DNA of 64,000 nucleotides, from the NCBI GenBank assembly GCA_037974965.1, contig JBBPFI010000005.1, positions 930,001-994,000 of the forward strand. Reading direction: 5' to 3'. Every line of letters begins with the position of its first letter. Position 1 is the first letter of the stretch. Below the pieces are notes generated by a model that was given only the letters and a program-made list of their open reading frames with translations, was not told the DNA's origin and searched no databases. Origin of the DNA: Dacryopinax spathularia. Its lineage: Eukaryota > Basidiomycota > Dacrymycetes > Dacrymycetales > Dacrymycetaceae. Shown in pieces: positions 39,548 through 50,960 of the stretch. Position numbers and translations under genes: made by a program.

Positions 39548-41866
39548 CTACATTCCAAAGAATCGACGGAAGTCTTCGTGAGGCTCGGGTGGCTCCCCTT
39601 CTTCAGCAGAGTGGTTCGGCGAGCTTTGATGTGATTCTTGTCCCCCTTCGCCACGGACGATCGAATTGTACATGGCGCGGCAGTAGGCGATTAACCTGTT
39701 TCCGGTGACACACATCAACATCGTATTGAAGCAGAGTCCATGCGAGCCATCGGTGTTAAAGACGAGGTCGTCGCCGAGAAGGGCGGAAAAATTACATGAT
39801 GAGCATGACTTCTTCACGCACACGGCCATCGGGAGAGGATCCTAGGTATGATTGGGTAAGCTTGTACGCGGACCGCTTCCTGAATGGACTATTCAGCAGA
39901 GGTACTGACGAACCTTCAGGTCAGTTGGAAGCGCAAGATGGCCCCACCTCTTGAACGCAAAATAGAGCTGACAACGGCCGTTGAGGTGTCGACATGAACC
40001 GATCTGGCAAGTGCTGATTTCGTCGTCACGGTGAAGACGAAATGCGGCCATCAGGATGTCTTCGCAATGCGCTTGAAGGGCAAGGCCACGTGTGCAGGCA
40101 GTAGCACTAAAGAAAGCCAATTTCATGGGATCAACCACCGGGGGAAGCGGAGGACCAGTGTATCTGTCTGGAGTAGGAGGGTTCAGACTCTGGAGCCAGC
40201 GAACAATATGATCTCGTTCTGTCGGCGTCAGGATAAGGCGCGGCATTGTTTGACCTTGAATATGATAAGGCTGTGGATTCCATGGGTCGTTGGAGTTCGG
40301 CTCGAATTTCGCCAAACAAATGCGAGGGGCTTCCACGAATGCGGCCAGATTCTGGAGGAGAGTCTTCGTAACAGCTCCGAGCTTCGGCATGTCCTCCTGC
40401 AAACCGACATCATCCAGCGCCGCTACTAGCTCCTCCTCTGCGCCGTCGGATGCGACCGTACGATTGTCTGTGGGATATTCTTCTTCGGCCGGAGGCGGGT
40501 CGGCGTCCCCGCCGAGCTTATACTCCGATTTTGTATAGCGAGCTGCAGTTCGCTGAGCAAATGCGATGACCTAGAAGGGAGGGGACTGTACTACTGACCT
40601 AGAAAGGGCTCAAAGCCGAATTCTCTGTCCCGGAGAAGACCATTAAGAACGTCCACGAGGCCCGTCGAGTCACGGTTCGGACGATAGAAGAGTGACGCGA
40701 AGGTTTCGAAGTAGGTGGTAAATTCTTGCATCATGCTTCGGTACTTATCCTCCGTCATGGCTTCAGGATGAGGAGAGGTGTCCAAAGTGTAAATGGCGAA
40801 GTTGATATCTATGATGTTAGAGAGCAATAGCGATATCAAGGCACACCAGACGGCAGCATTATCAGGATAGAGGACGAGGCGGGGTTCTGCCGCGGAGCCG
40901 TACCACAGAGTCCCCCATCGGATGGGCTTCCTGTTCAGCGGGACCCTATAGTCACGAAGCCATTGTATAAAAATATAGAATGACAAGTGTTCGTGAACGG
41001 CAACCTCGACGTACGGTTGCCCCTCAGACCAAGGGCGGACAGCTTGTCGTTCGGCGAAGCTTTGCAGAATGCGGTGGAAGGGCGAGGTGAAAAGGCGATT
41101 GATCGAATGGATCCTGTCTGTAATCTTCTGGTTGGCATTCCGAAGTACAAAGCGGAGAAGAGTTCTACAACGCGCACATGAGTACACCTAGGAGATTGCT
41201 AGGATTGAGTGGACCCACAAAGGCGTAGTAGCTGGGTGCTGTAGAAGGCCTAGGACGTTTACCGTGTACATGAAGGCAGACCTCTGACGCTGACGCATTA
41301 TACGCCTGCAGCCATATATCAGTACACTGAGTATGCGCAGTTAGGGTTACGCACCCATCGGAAATCTGATTGACCAGTTGATCCAGAGTGGAAGCGGATG
41401 GTCGCCGTAGGTGCTCGACGGACCAGCCAGCTGGATGTTGGCGGCTCAAGGTATCGTGGGTAGTATTGCGTGCGATCAGAAGAGAGCGCGATCTATATGG
41501 GCCGGATACATCCGGAACCTCCTTCTTGAAAGCGGTAATAGCCTGCCGAAGGGTGTGGCCGAAAACGTTGGCAAGGCCGGGGGACGATATGATGTCCATC
41601 TTCTCGTCGGTCATCATGCCCGCCATTCCGATGGCCGGGATGCCCGAGCTCTCCTCAACAGTGGTGCCCCAGCAGAGCATGAGAGCAAGCGCTTTGCCGA
41701 ACCTGATGTTGTCGTGGTTACCCACGGATCGATCCGCAGGGAAAGACGGGCCGACGCGTGCGGTATAGCTTTGAACATAAGGTCGGACGATATTCAGAAC
41801 AGCCGCGAGTCGTTCTCCGTTCCAAGAGGAGAACTCTTCACGAAAGGCGTCTTGAACGGCGGCCAT
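39548..41866 (-). CDS. Unrecognised gene F with C-terminal Cys motif
   Basis: I do not recognise this family. It reads right to left from MAAVQDAFREEFSSWNGERL at 41866. The middle (about 41187-40591) is a predicted globular part (HLSFYIFIQWLRDYRVPLNR, NIIDINFAIYTLDT). An acidic linker follows, then an exon ending at 39914 with ISTCQIGSCRHLNGRCQLYF. A 72-nt intron (39913-39842) precedes the last exon, 39841-39548, with AVCVKKSCSSC and further Cys. The exon join near 41165-41190 is not resolved. Gene H at the right edge has the same C-terminal arrangement: C-x3-C-x4/5-GRC-x-LY, a phase-0 intron shortly after, then a C-x2-C exon. The Cys pattern could bind a metal ion; no function is assigned. 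Confidence 0.55.
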
Positions 41867-42923
41867 TGCTTGATAGTGTGGTACCCAGGTTGGGTGGTGA
41901 GTAGAGGGTTAAAATAGAGTGAGTGAGGGGTAACGCGACTCACGGAGTGAGCGCGACTGTGGCTAACACGAGGCCGGCCACAGAACTGTGAACAATGGGG
42001 ACCCGGTATCCGCACAGCCATTATTGAGTCGCTAATCGATACCTTCTTCCTTTCCCTGCTTCGTGTCTTCTCGCTCGGCAGCATGGAAGAAAAGACGACA
42101 ATGGGAAGAAGAGTCAAGGTGACATTGACGGTCACCGGCGCTATCGCCGGTAATCGGACGGACCGGCGGACACAAATACAGTGCGAAGCCCAAGGAACCA
42201 AATCAATCAAAGATGCGGGTTCCCTTAAGGAAGCACGGATCGAATCGATCGATGAGTAAATTCCTCCAGTGCAGTCTTGTTGGGGACATTGTTGGCCTTG
42301 TGCGCTCTCGTGGGCTATCGATCGATCATGACGACCCTCCTCGAAGTAGGCGAGTTCTGATGTCCGTCTTGTCATGTACTTGCACAGCTTCGTACTAAAA
42401 GCAGAGTGTGCCAGCAACGTCTATAATAACCCCGCGGGGTGGCGAGGTGGAGTGGCGTACGGAAATTGAGGATTCCACTGGAATATCGCCGTTCATGTCC
42501 GTGTACGCCCGTCCATATCTGTACAGTAGTGAAAGGGTCGTCCCAATTATGGGCTCAACCAATGCGGAAGTATGGAAGAGTGAAGGAAGATGTTCGCCGT
42601 CGCCCTGGCTCGACCAACCTATACCACTGTGGTGTCAGCGCTGTAAGGTCTAGTCCGAATTCAGGCGGAATACACAATTAGTATTACAGTATTACTGAGG
42701 GGGCAAACAGTCAGGGCGTTACATCGAAGCAGCCATTATTGGAGGTCGATTGGTACTGCAGACTTACTCACGTTCTCTCCTATCTCCACCGTTTTATCCC
42801 CGAGCGACCTATCTTCCAGTTTGCCGCTGCCCTCCCAACGCCGTCTCGAGGCCAGACGCCTTAAGTGTTCCCGACGCGTGCCGTACTCGTCGCGGGTCGC
42901 ATCGTTCATACCGTTCGCGCCGT
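41867..42923. other. Intergenic, upstream of gene F
   Basis: About 1 kb with no supported gene. The minus-strand frame 41794-42417 overlaps the gene F start in another phase and lacks motifs. This region should hold the gene F promoter and the F-box/LRR terminator. Confidence 0.35.
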
Positions 42924-44526
42924 CTATCCCGTCAGCGACGCAAAGATGCTCTTCCGGCGGGGAATGACTTTCAGTTTGTTCAAAAGATCACTCAAAGTAT
43001 TAAGCATATCAGGCAAAGAGCGAAAGCCTTTAACGGTCACATCTGGGCAGACCAGAAAGAGCATGGCAGCGAAGCGAGCCACCGACGGCAGATGCGCATT
43101 CTCCAGGTGGAGCGTCCGCAAATTTGGGCGCGTGACGAGGTTTGGGAGGATCTCGGTGGAGGTGCAGTCGATATAGCTGAGGCGAAGCACCCGTAGGGTA
43201 GGTGCGCGTATGGCGAATTCCATGACGCCTTTAAAGGTAAGAGGGTTGCGGGGATCCAGTCCCCAGAGACTGCGGAATTGGAACCAGCGAATCCTGAGGG
43301 ATTCGATCACTGGCCAAGCGGCGGCGATCTCGAGGAGGTCATTGTTGTTAAGGATTAGACGGGATTTCAGGTCGGAGTGAAACTCCATCTTGCGAATCGT
43401 CTGACAGGCGTACATGTCACGAAGTGCAGACCAGTCAATGGAAGGATGGATCTCGCCGGAAGAAGTCACGCGCATATACAGCTCGCGGACGCCTCTGCAT
43501 GAGCTTGCCAAGGCGCGAGCAAGGGACTGAAGATAGAGTCCCGGGTCATACTCTTGAACAGGGAGAAACAGAAGTAACACGATTTTGGCCACTCTTCTGC
43601 CCAAGCGTGATAAGAGAGCAGCAGAGGGTGCTGGATCTCCAGACAACGTCAGAGTTGACAGAGCGGGGAAGCAACAGTCATCGAAAAGCGTCACAGACTT
43701 CTCCTCTTCGAAGGAACACAAACGATGCGACTCGCTCAAGGTCAGACTTGCTAGGTTTGGGAATCGAGAGAGAAGATGGAAGGCGTCCAAGTTCAGTAAC
43801 GCGCACGACAATGACAACGCTTGAGGAGACCGCATGGCTTGTAAGACCGGAAGAAACAAGTGCCCGACATCCGCAGTAACACCTGTCTCCTCGAAACGTC
43901 CGAATAATTCGAGGCGATCCAGGTGAGAGCTGGCCCTACGAAGAATTTGGAACAAGGTCGAATTGGTTTCTGGCTCCCAGGAGTTGTGGGATGCGGGGAC
44001 GCGGATCGTTATATTCCGAAGTGAACGGCCAATTAGCTGAGACAAAAGGTCGAGAGAGCCGGCGCCGTCATAGGTGATACTGAGTCTGGCCGCATTCGGG
44101 AACAGGAGAAGCTCTGGATAGACGAGATCGAAGTAATCCAGGGCCTGCGTGTACGCACTGGCGGTATCGAGAAGCTGAAAGTCTACATCAATCTCCTGAA
44201 CGAGAGCTCCATAGAAAAGCAGAAGATCTCTTGGCTATGTTCAGAGGTCAGCTATCATTTCCCTTAGCAAAATACTGGAGTTTTACACTAGACAACCAGT
44301 TCCGGTAAGTTGGTTGATCTGGCATCCTCGCCCTCTCCACGTAATGCGAGACGTTCCGGTGCAGTCGGTAGATTTTGTTACGCGTCAATCGCCTCCACAA
44401 GTACGACAGCGCAATGGACGTGAAGCGCTTGTTCATGACGGCGAGCTCAAGATATGCTTTCTTATCGTCGGGAAGATGATCGAAAATCCTCACGACGAGC
44501 TCTGCCACGTCAAAGACTCGATGCAT
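42924..44526 (-). CDS. F-box protein with leucine-rich repeats
   Basis: Two exons: 44526-44287 (80 codons) and 44234-42924 (436 codons plus stop), with a 52-nt intron (GTAAAA...ATAG, branch-like GCTGAC). The product is 516 aa. The N-terminus VFDVAELVVRIFDHLPDDKK followed by LELAVMNKRFTSIALSYLWR is a typical fungal F-box, which would dock on Skp1 in an SCF ubiquitin ligase. The remainder is irregular leucine-rich sequence: FPNLASLTLSESHRL, FPALSTLTLSGD, APTLRVLRLSYIDC and RPNLRTLHLENAHL. These are LRR-like substrate-binding repeats, and their target is unknown. Mushroom genomes carry large F-box families, and this gene sits in an accessory neighbourhood. Confidence 0.82.
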
Positions 44527-44919
44527 GGTGGTGGTAGTGGAATGAGATGGACGCGACGTCAGGGACGAGTCAACCCGCGTCGCGTTTGCGCGTGGAGCAA
44601 GGATATACTTTCACAGGGCAGTTGGTTGAACGGCGGCCCCCTTCGAATGACCTTGTGGCAACCCATTTGCATAGCATGATTGGACACTGTGCACGATAAA
44701 GGAGAAAAACATCGGTCTGTAGACGAGGCCAAAATCCACGTGGACAAAGTGCATACATTAGCCTGGTAAGGCATCTTCGGTAGTGGCAACATTATTACAG
44801 AATGAGACGACGATGACTAGAAAGAAGAATCCGAAATGAATGCAGACCAACAGCGGTATCTCGAAGCCAGTACCCCGCGCACTGGATCGCAGCATCCTTA
44901 CACTTCCACACGACCCCTC
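44527..44919. other. Intergenic between F-box/LRR gene and gene E
   Basis: 390 nt with no supported gene. It contains the likely promoter of the F-box/LRR gene and the 3' end of gene E. Confidence 0.35.
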
Positions 44920-47624
44920 CTAAGTTTTGGTCGCCAGGGCTCGCACGTCGAATTGCTGAGCGATCGTCGACGGGGTCGAGCCAAGCCATTTGTAGGATTC
45001 CCGTGCGCTTGACGGCGGGCTTCCTGAGGCATTAGCGTATCCTCCGCTGCTACCGGTTACCCGCAATGTGGATTCCTGGCCGTGCCTGCGCTTACGACAC
45101 TTCTTGGGCACCTGCGTGTACTTATAGAAGGTGCGCCAGTCGGTCATCTCAATGGCTGGGTTCCACAGCTTGACAGTCACGTGGCTATATACACCGCATC
45201 CCGGATCGAGTTGCTGGATGTCTGCAGATCGTAGAATAGGACCATTATCTTCATATTCCAGCAGAGGTGGATCAGGCTGCCCGTCCTCCTCTACGACCAT
45301 CCCAATGTTAGTGCAGACAGAAGCGTATGTTATGGGCTCACCTGCAGATAGCCGGACAATAGACATTCTACGCTCCCATATACTGCGCACGAGAATCCAT
45401 ACCTGTACGCTTTGCATTTGATACGGATGCACGTTTGTTCCAGGCAAGGGGAGGAGTCGGCTGAAACCAATAATTTTGCATCGTCGAATACGAAGAGCGG
45501 CGGCGAGCTCTTTCCAATGGACCCATCCTCCCAAAGGGGACTTGGCTGAGCAGGCGTAAGCAAAGGACAACACGGCCTAAAGGAGTTAGTCCTACCCATA
45601 AACTCCTTAAGGTCGGCGCGAAGGAGGTGGCTGTGTGTGTCTCGATTGAGATAAACCTCAGGACGGTCATGCCACCGCCCTGCAATTGTAGGGTCGGGGG
45701 GATACTCCTCCCACATGTCTGCGGGATATGTGCCAGTTCCCCAAACCACGATCTCGACACCATTCAGCATCGCCGTTCTCTCCTTAAATTCGGGGACGAC
45801 TTGAAACCCTGCAGGAGGGAGGACCGGGGAGTGGTTGTCGTAGCCTGCATCCAGTTGCTCCCGGGGAATGAGTGGCGGCGTCCTGGAAGGATCCACCTTG
45901 GGTTCAACAACACGACACGCGCTCGGTACACGTGCAGGGGCGGTCAGTTTAGACGGAGGCTGCATAAGAGACGACGGCTCCACGGTCACAGACGTAGAGA
46001 CCGGCGTGACTGTGGCAAGTGGTGCTGCCGACGTTTGGGGGAGGGGTCCACACGATCGGGAGACCAAATGACCCAGCGTACTCTGCGAGGTCAAATTTTG
46101 AGATCCTTCCATCTCCACCGAAGAAACCAGTGCACGATCTCTGGGCGGTGAGATGGGCTCGCGCACCTCACAAGGGCGAGAAGAAAGACGAGGAGTTGCC
46201 GACATAACGGCAGAAGAGCCGCAATCTGGCACCTGTCTCAAGTCTGATCCGGCCGCCGAAGGAATCGATGACGTGCTTGGCGGGGTAGCGTCGCAGTCGC
46301 GGCTAGAAAAACAAGGGGATGAGCGTGCAGGTGACTTCTCGGGCGAGTTGACGAAGTTGCCGGCGACTAAACACCTGATTAGAGCAAGGACGCGTTCTTC
46401 CGGGTCGGATTGTTGTAAGGCTTTGTGCACAACTTCCTGCAAGGCGACGTCGACCACGCCCATGCACCTCTCGCTGACCAGCTGCAGATGGCGCAGGCAT
46501 GCCGCCGCTTGGGAGGAGGCACCACCTTCTGAAGATGAATCTACTTGCTCGCACGCCGATCCATAAGCCCGAGAGACGAGATTCAAGACAGTAGCGAGCA
46601 GTTGACCTATGCGAGGAAGGACGAATGAGCTGCACGATCTCTCACAAGCAGGTCGAGCTCACCATATTCTTCCTCCATCGAGGTGTGACAGCTCTCTCCA
46701 GGGCGCCTAGGTCCACTATTTGGTTCGCTTCCGCTGGACCATAGGTCCCGATCGGAAAAGACAGAAGAGATTGGCCGAGCAGGAGTCGGCCCCTCTGATT
46801 CCGCATATTGTGACAATTGCAGGACGAGTTCACCAGAGTTTCTCGACAGAGCACACTTCGCCCGGTCTGCTCTATGATTATGAAGTGGCGATTGGGCCCC
46901 GGGGGAGTCTCGCATAGGCGCCAGCTGGTATGATCGAAAGGATTCATTTGCCACCACTGTAGGGGATCTTGACCGCAGGTGGTTCTCAAACACCGATGGA
47001 CCTGAGCGCACATTAGCTGCGCAGTAGACCGTGGTAGGAACAAGAGAGCTCACATTCGTAGGTTACAGGGGGGCGACTCCGAAGCGGGCCTATCGCGTGA
47101 CATGTGTTGTAGGAACTCGACGATTGCAGTGTAGGACTGGCTTCCCTCCGACCACCTGCAGTGTACCATGCCTCATGATCCCTCTGATCGTGGAGTTGGT
47201 GCTGTTGGGGAGAGCCGCGCTTGTCGTCTGCGGTCGACCGTCTACGATGGGGAAAGACGGGATCGAAAGCTCGATCCTGCTCATTAGAGCCTGCGCACAT
47301 CTCCAAGTGTGGCTTCGATGAAGTACCAGGTAACCGACCGAACGAGTGTGTGGGGTTGGTCGACTCGACACAGTGGGAATGTTGCATACTGGGGGCGGGT
47401 GATGGAATTATAGTAGGATACGAAGATTGACGGCAGGTCCCGGCGGGCGCATCAGAAGTGGTTGACGGTCGTCCGCCAGCATGAACGAAGCTAGGCATTG
47501 CGTGCAAGCGATCACGGTGCAACTGAAGCTGTTGACACGAACAAGGTTGGAGATATGGGTCATGGGGAGCTTGAAGAAACGAGATGGGCGGTAAGATGCA
47601 TTTGGGTGAGGGATCAGATACCAT
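44920..47624 (-). CDS. Unrecognised gene E: shorter paralogue of gene D
   Basis: The supported exons are 46586-45596, 45545-45342 and 45290-44920, read on the minus strand. They carry the family core: NGVEIVVWGTGTYPADMWEE, RPEVYLNRDTHSHLLRADL, SPLGGWVHWKELAAALRIRR and NVHPYQMQSVQVWILVRSIW. The 204-nt middle exon and the 51-nt intron after it have exactly the same length as in gene D, and the first of these introns is 50 nt against 49. Upstream, Ser/Pro/Arg-rich frames reach 47624 and may be 5' exons, but the joins are not resolved, so this 5' limit is approximate. Unlike gene D, E stops soon after the core (DVRALATKT). It lacks the long Lys/Ser-rich tail and the acidic C-terminus. Function unknown. 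Confidence 0.6.
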
Positions 47625-47938
47625 GATCGATCTTGCGGTCGAGAACTGTCTGGTGACCTCGCCAGCTGAAACGTCCCAAAAGGATTATCTAAGAGAGTAG
47701 GATGGGTGTGGTTGGAAGATTGGGGAGTTCGTGCAATGAAGAGCAACAAAATGGTGCTCGATATGCGATATACGGCGCTGAACAACGGCTCGTTGCTGGG
47801 GGGAAGAGAGTGGCGGACCGTAATCGACTACCGTCCATGCCGCCCGTCCTGGAGCGGCACGGAGGCAAATTGCAGTAGCGCTTGTCCATTCTGGTGCCCA
47901 GGAGTGCCGTACGGGACGGTATTCTACGATGAATGGCG
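47625..47938. other. Intergenic between gene E and F-box-like gene
   Basis: About 310 nt with no supported gene; the likely promoter of gene E if its 5' exons extend to 47.6 kb. Confidence 0.3.
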
Positions 47939-48946
47939 CTACCCGTCTAACCCATCTCTTGTCGTTTGTCTCTTTGTCAATCGAAGGAAAGCCTGCAGAT
48001 CCCGGTACGCAGAAATACGATAGCTCTCCGCCTCTGCGCGGATCTCTGCATCCGACGCGTCCGCCCACGATCTCCCGGCACCTCCCACCTCCCAGATCTT
48101 GCCTGACAAGCTTGCTTGACGGAACCACTCCCTGAACTCCTCATCCTCGAGATCCAGAGTAAAGTCGCTGAGGGCGACGTGGCTCCAATGGTCTGTTCGC
48201 GCGACCGTCTTCTTCATTTGCAGGGGCATGCTGACGTGCCCGGTGATACCTCCGCGGCGTCCGGATACAATGGTGAGGCGCAAAAGTGATGGGAACTTCA
48301 TCTTGAAATCGCAGGCGAATATGGCGTTGATGCCCGGAAGCCGATTGCTGTGCCAACCCAGAACGAGGTCTTGGAGTGAATCAAGCTTCGGGAGATCAGC
48401 CGGTGCCGCGCCGTACACCGCCAGCCTCCGCAGGTTTTGGCCTGTTGCCAAGTGTTCTCCAATTCGGAAGGCCAAGCCAAGCGAGGTGCTGAAGCTCTCG
48501 CCCAGGGGCGCCAGCACGATAGCGGTTTCGACTGTTTGGAATGACGCTGACCACGCAGCTGCCATTTCGTCGCGGGGTTCGGAGGTATTGGCTTCGGAGG
48601 TCGCCTCGCCGGAAGTTGCTCTAGAATTCACGCCGTCGAGAAGCACGGTTTTCAGTCGAGGTTGGATTCTCATAATGAATGAGGTGATGGATGCCCAGCT
48701 TGGGCCGTCCAGTCCGGCCAAGTGTATAACCCGATGGTCAGTGGCGGAGTAGCCGCGCATGGGTCGTCCCGGCTGAAGGATAACACAGAGGTCAAGTTGC
48801 GAGCGCATGGCGGCGTTGAACTTTCGGTCGACCAGACACAAGGAATGTAGGGTGCGCAGATGCTCAAAGGGGTTGGCTTGGTAGTCGGAGATGAGCTCGC
48901 TAAGGACGAGTTGTAAAACATCCTCGTTGAGGCGAGGAGGGGGCAT
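47939..48946 (-). CDS. F-box-like protein
   Basis: A single uninterrupted frame of 335 codons with ATG at 48946 and TAG at 47939. The N-terminus LNEDVLQLVLSELISDYQ, then LRTLHSLCLVDRKFNAAMRS, fits the F-box pattern (Leu/Pro start, then a C-L-V-x-R-x-F core) with a longer loop than usual. The rest has weak LRR-like segments (IQPRLKTVLLDGVN, GQNLRRLAVYGAA, LPKLDSLQDLVLGW) and a helical C-terminus. A role as SCF substrate receptor is inferred from the family. It is intronless, unlike the F-box/LRR gene at 43 kb. Confidence 0.7.
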   Translation of the reverse strand: MPPPRLNEDVLQLVLSELISDYQANPFEHLRTLHSLCLVDRKFNAAMRSQLDLCVILQPGRPMRGYSATDHRVIHLAGLDGPSWASITSFIMRIQPRLKTVLLDGVNSRATSGEATSEANTSEPRDEMAAAWSASFQTVETAIVLAPLGESFSTSLGLAFRIGEHLATGQNLRRLAVYGAAPADLPKLDSLQDLVLGWHSNRLPGINAIFACDFKMKFPSLLRLTIVSGRRGGITGHVSMPLQMKKTVARTDHWSHVALSDFTLDLEDEEFREWFRQASLSGKIWEVGGAGRSWADASDAEIRAEAESYRISAYRDLQAFLRLTKRQTTRDGLDG

Positions 48947-49180
48947 CGTGATGTATGCTGTGCACTCAGTTCGGTTTACAGATAGGTGCTCTTATGTGGA
49001 GTTCCGGGGCTTGGCTGTTGCGACATGTCTGACCATTGCGAGGTGTTCCGCTATCGAGATACGAGCTGATGGCTACCTGCACGCTATGCCTGGTGAAATC
49101 AACTCGTCACAACTGCCCCTACCACCTGCGGCGTGAACGGACTTCTTCGTCGTGAAGGTAGGCATTGTCTGTTGCGGATG
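48947..49180. other. Promoter side of F-box-like gene up to the left inverted arm
   Basis: 230 nt with no coding signal. Similarity to the right-hand side of the inverted repeat starts at about 49181. Confidence 0.35.
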
Positions 49181-49771
49181 ATGGACGGCAACGTACTGCA
49201 GTATTCGCGCGGAATCCTACATCGCCTATCACTTGATCCGCCCGGGCCCGGGCCCATCTTTTCCAATCCATTGTGACGAGGAAGCCTGCGCACATATATG
49301 CTGGTGCTTCTCAGGGTGATGGCGTCGGTGAGGTCGACACTTGATGATGAGAACATCAAAAAGTCTTGGGCGCAAAGTATTCCATCTTGCATCCGACTGC
49401 TTCTCCATTGGGGAAGCGTTTCTCGGATGATGGACCGTTATGGACGGCAATATACGGCAGCATTCGCGCGGAATCCTACATCCCCTCTCACTTGATCCGC
49501 CCCAGCCGGGACCCATCTTTACCAGTCCACCGTGACGACGAAGGCTGCGCACACATATGTTGTGCTTCTCCGGGCGACATTTGACGAATGACGATGAGAA
49601 CATCAGAACCTCCTGGGTGCAAGGCATCCGGTATTGCATCCGGCTCCGTTTTCGATGGAACGAAGCCGTGTTCGAATGATGGACGGTGGACGGCAATGGA
49701 CGGCGGTGAACGCTTGTGTTCCCGCCGTCTGTCTCATTGAATCCGTATATGCGGCTTCCACTTTAATTCCG
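49181..49771 (+). repeat. 591-bp inverted repeat, left arm
   Basis: This arm is repeated in reverse complement at 52893-53483. Both have the same length, and every frame compared (for example a 155-codon frame at 49229-49696 and 52968-53435) translates identically. Inside, units of roughly 240 bp recur, each with GCGCGGAATCCTACATC, TTGATCCGCCC and GATGATGAGAACATCA, bounded by ATGGACGG-type motifs. The open frames are a by-product of repetition and have no protein character. Confidence 0.88.
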
Positions 49772-49880
49772 ACACTTGATGATGAGAACATCAGAAAGTC
49801 TTGGGCGCAAAACATTCCATCTTGCATCCGGCTGCTTCTCCATTGGGGAAGCGTTTCTCGGATGATGGACGGCCATGGAC
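49772..49880 (+). repeat. Extra partial unit next to the left arm
   Basis: Directly abutting the left arm is a third copy of the segment found at 49338-49450 (GACACTTGATGATGAGAACA, TCTTGGGCGCAAA, CTCCATTGGGGAAGCG). It differs at several bases and has no partner beside the right arm. The arms therefore come from a locally repeated family, not from one precise event only. Confidence 0.75.
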
Positions 49881-50238
49881 GGCCGCAAACGAGCTTGATG
49901 GCGCGGGACTGGACTGCCTCATCCAGTCCCTATCTCCTGATTGTTCCTTCGCTTATCCGCGTATCTAACAGCGGCAAAGATCTCCAGGCGCCAGATAAGC
50001 AGAGCAATGTCCGGTTTGCTCTGCACCGGTGAGCCTGTCCTCATCCCTTAACCAACGTTTCATGGCTTACGCATCGGATACGGCCTGCAACCAAGCCCAA
50101 GGGCTTGCCCCTGCTCCGCAAACCCAGTGCAACCGAGATCAATCCGTTTTGAAGGTGCATCCATCCCGCATTGCGGAGGCCACGGAGGGCGTCCCATCCA
50201 TGGGGATCGAGTCTCAAGAAGCGCAGTCCGTGGATGCA

Positions 50239-50762
50239 ATGTCTAGGCTGCGCTCTGGTACCGATCGAATACAGTTCGCCTTGCCAACGCCTTGGATCTA
50301 CGCCTCTATGATGCCAGCTTTTGTGGACCGCTTTGTCCGGCTGCTTTTGCGCCTGTCCAGCGTGCCGGTAAAATACTGAACTGATCTCACTGCGTCGATT
50401 GTCGCTCACAGGCTGCTTCTAGGTGTCTCTTCCACATTTCACAGCAGTTGCAGTCGATGGGGGGAGTGTTCACGTTGTAGTCCCTCCGGTGAGTGAAACG
50501 TTTTACGCTTGATGGCAACTGTCTAACTGTCCTAGGACTATCTACCGCTCATCGGGCGGGAAGGTCTTTACGTGGAAATAGTTGGCCGTCTCAGGCAGGA
50601 TTCGGTACTTCAACTGGTCACCCATTCAGAAATGGGAGACAACATAGGTGCGTTATCGGAACCCCCATTCAGGATACCTCTTGAACTTCGCCTTTTATAG
50701 ATATGACTGTGTGGCGACAAATGGTGGATATGATGCACGTATTCCCAGACATTTTCTTCTAA
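50239..50762 (+). CDS. RPA3: Replication protein A 14-kDa subunit (RPA3)
   Basis: RPA3 is the small OB-fold subunit of the single-strand DNA-binding heterotrimer RPA (replication, repair, recombination; nucleus). Exons are 50239-50367, 50423-50488, 50536-50647 and 50701-50762, joining to 122 aa, the normal size. Landmarks are MMPAFVDRFVRLLLRLSS (strand 1), VAVDGGSVHVVVP, YVEIVGRLRQDSVLQLVTHS and the C-terminal GDNIDMTVWRQMVDMMHVFP then DIFF. The order DGG...V...VEVVG...G-[ND]-x-[ID]-D-M matches fungal RPA3 as recalled. The first donor could also be at 50362, which would remove two residues. The ATG is chosen as the Met nearest the conserved start; the frame is open further upstream. The gene lies inside the inverted-repeat-bounded segment, convergent with the integrase-core gene. 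Confidence 0.82.
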
Positions 50763-50960
50763 GAGTGACCGAGTAGTAGTCAATGAGTTTTTCAGCCTTA
50801 GGGCGCTTCCCTACTGGTTCAGTTGTGCGAAACCACGAATATCAGGCCAGAGAACCCCCGCCCAAACCTAAGAGCGCACAGCCATTAAACATCGAGCTCA
50901 GTGCATGCACGGAACGCTCTCTAAATTCAGCAGTGCAGTTCCATGTTCGGTCTACTGTAG

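Noticed and set aside
39548-42417. Minus-strand frame 41794-42417 as a 5' exon of gene F
   Set aside because: It is out of phase with the gene F start, low in information, and no splice junction joins it cleanly.
49229-49696. 155-codon frame found identically in both inverted arms
   Set aside because: It spans tandem sub-units, has no protein-like composition, and its conservation is explained by the near-identity of the arms.
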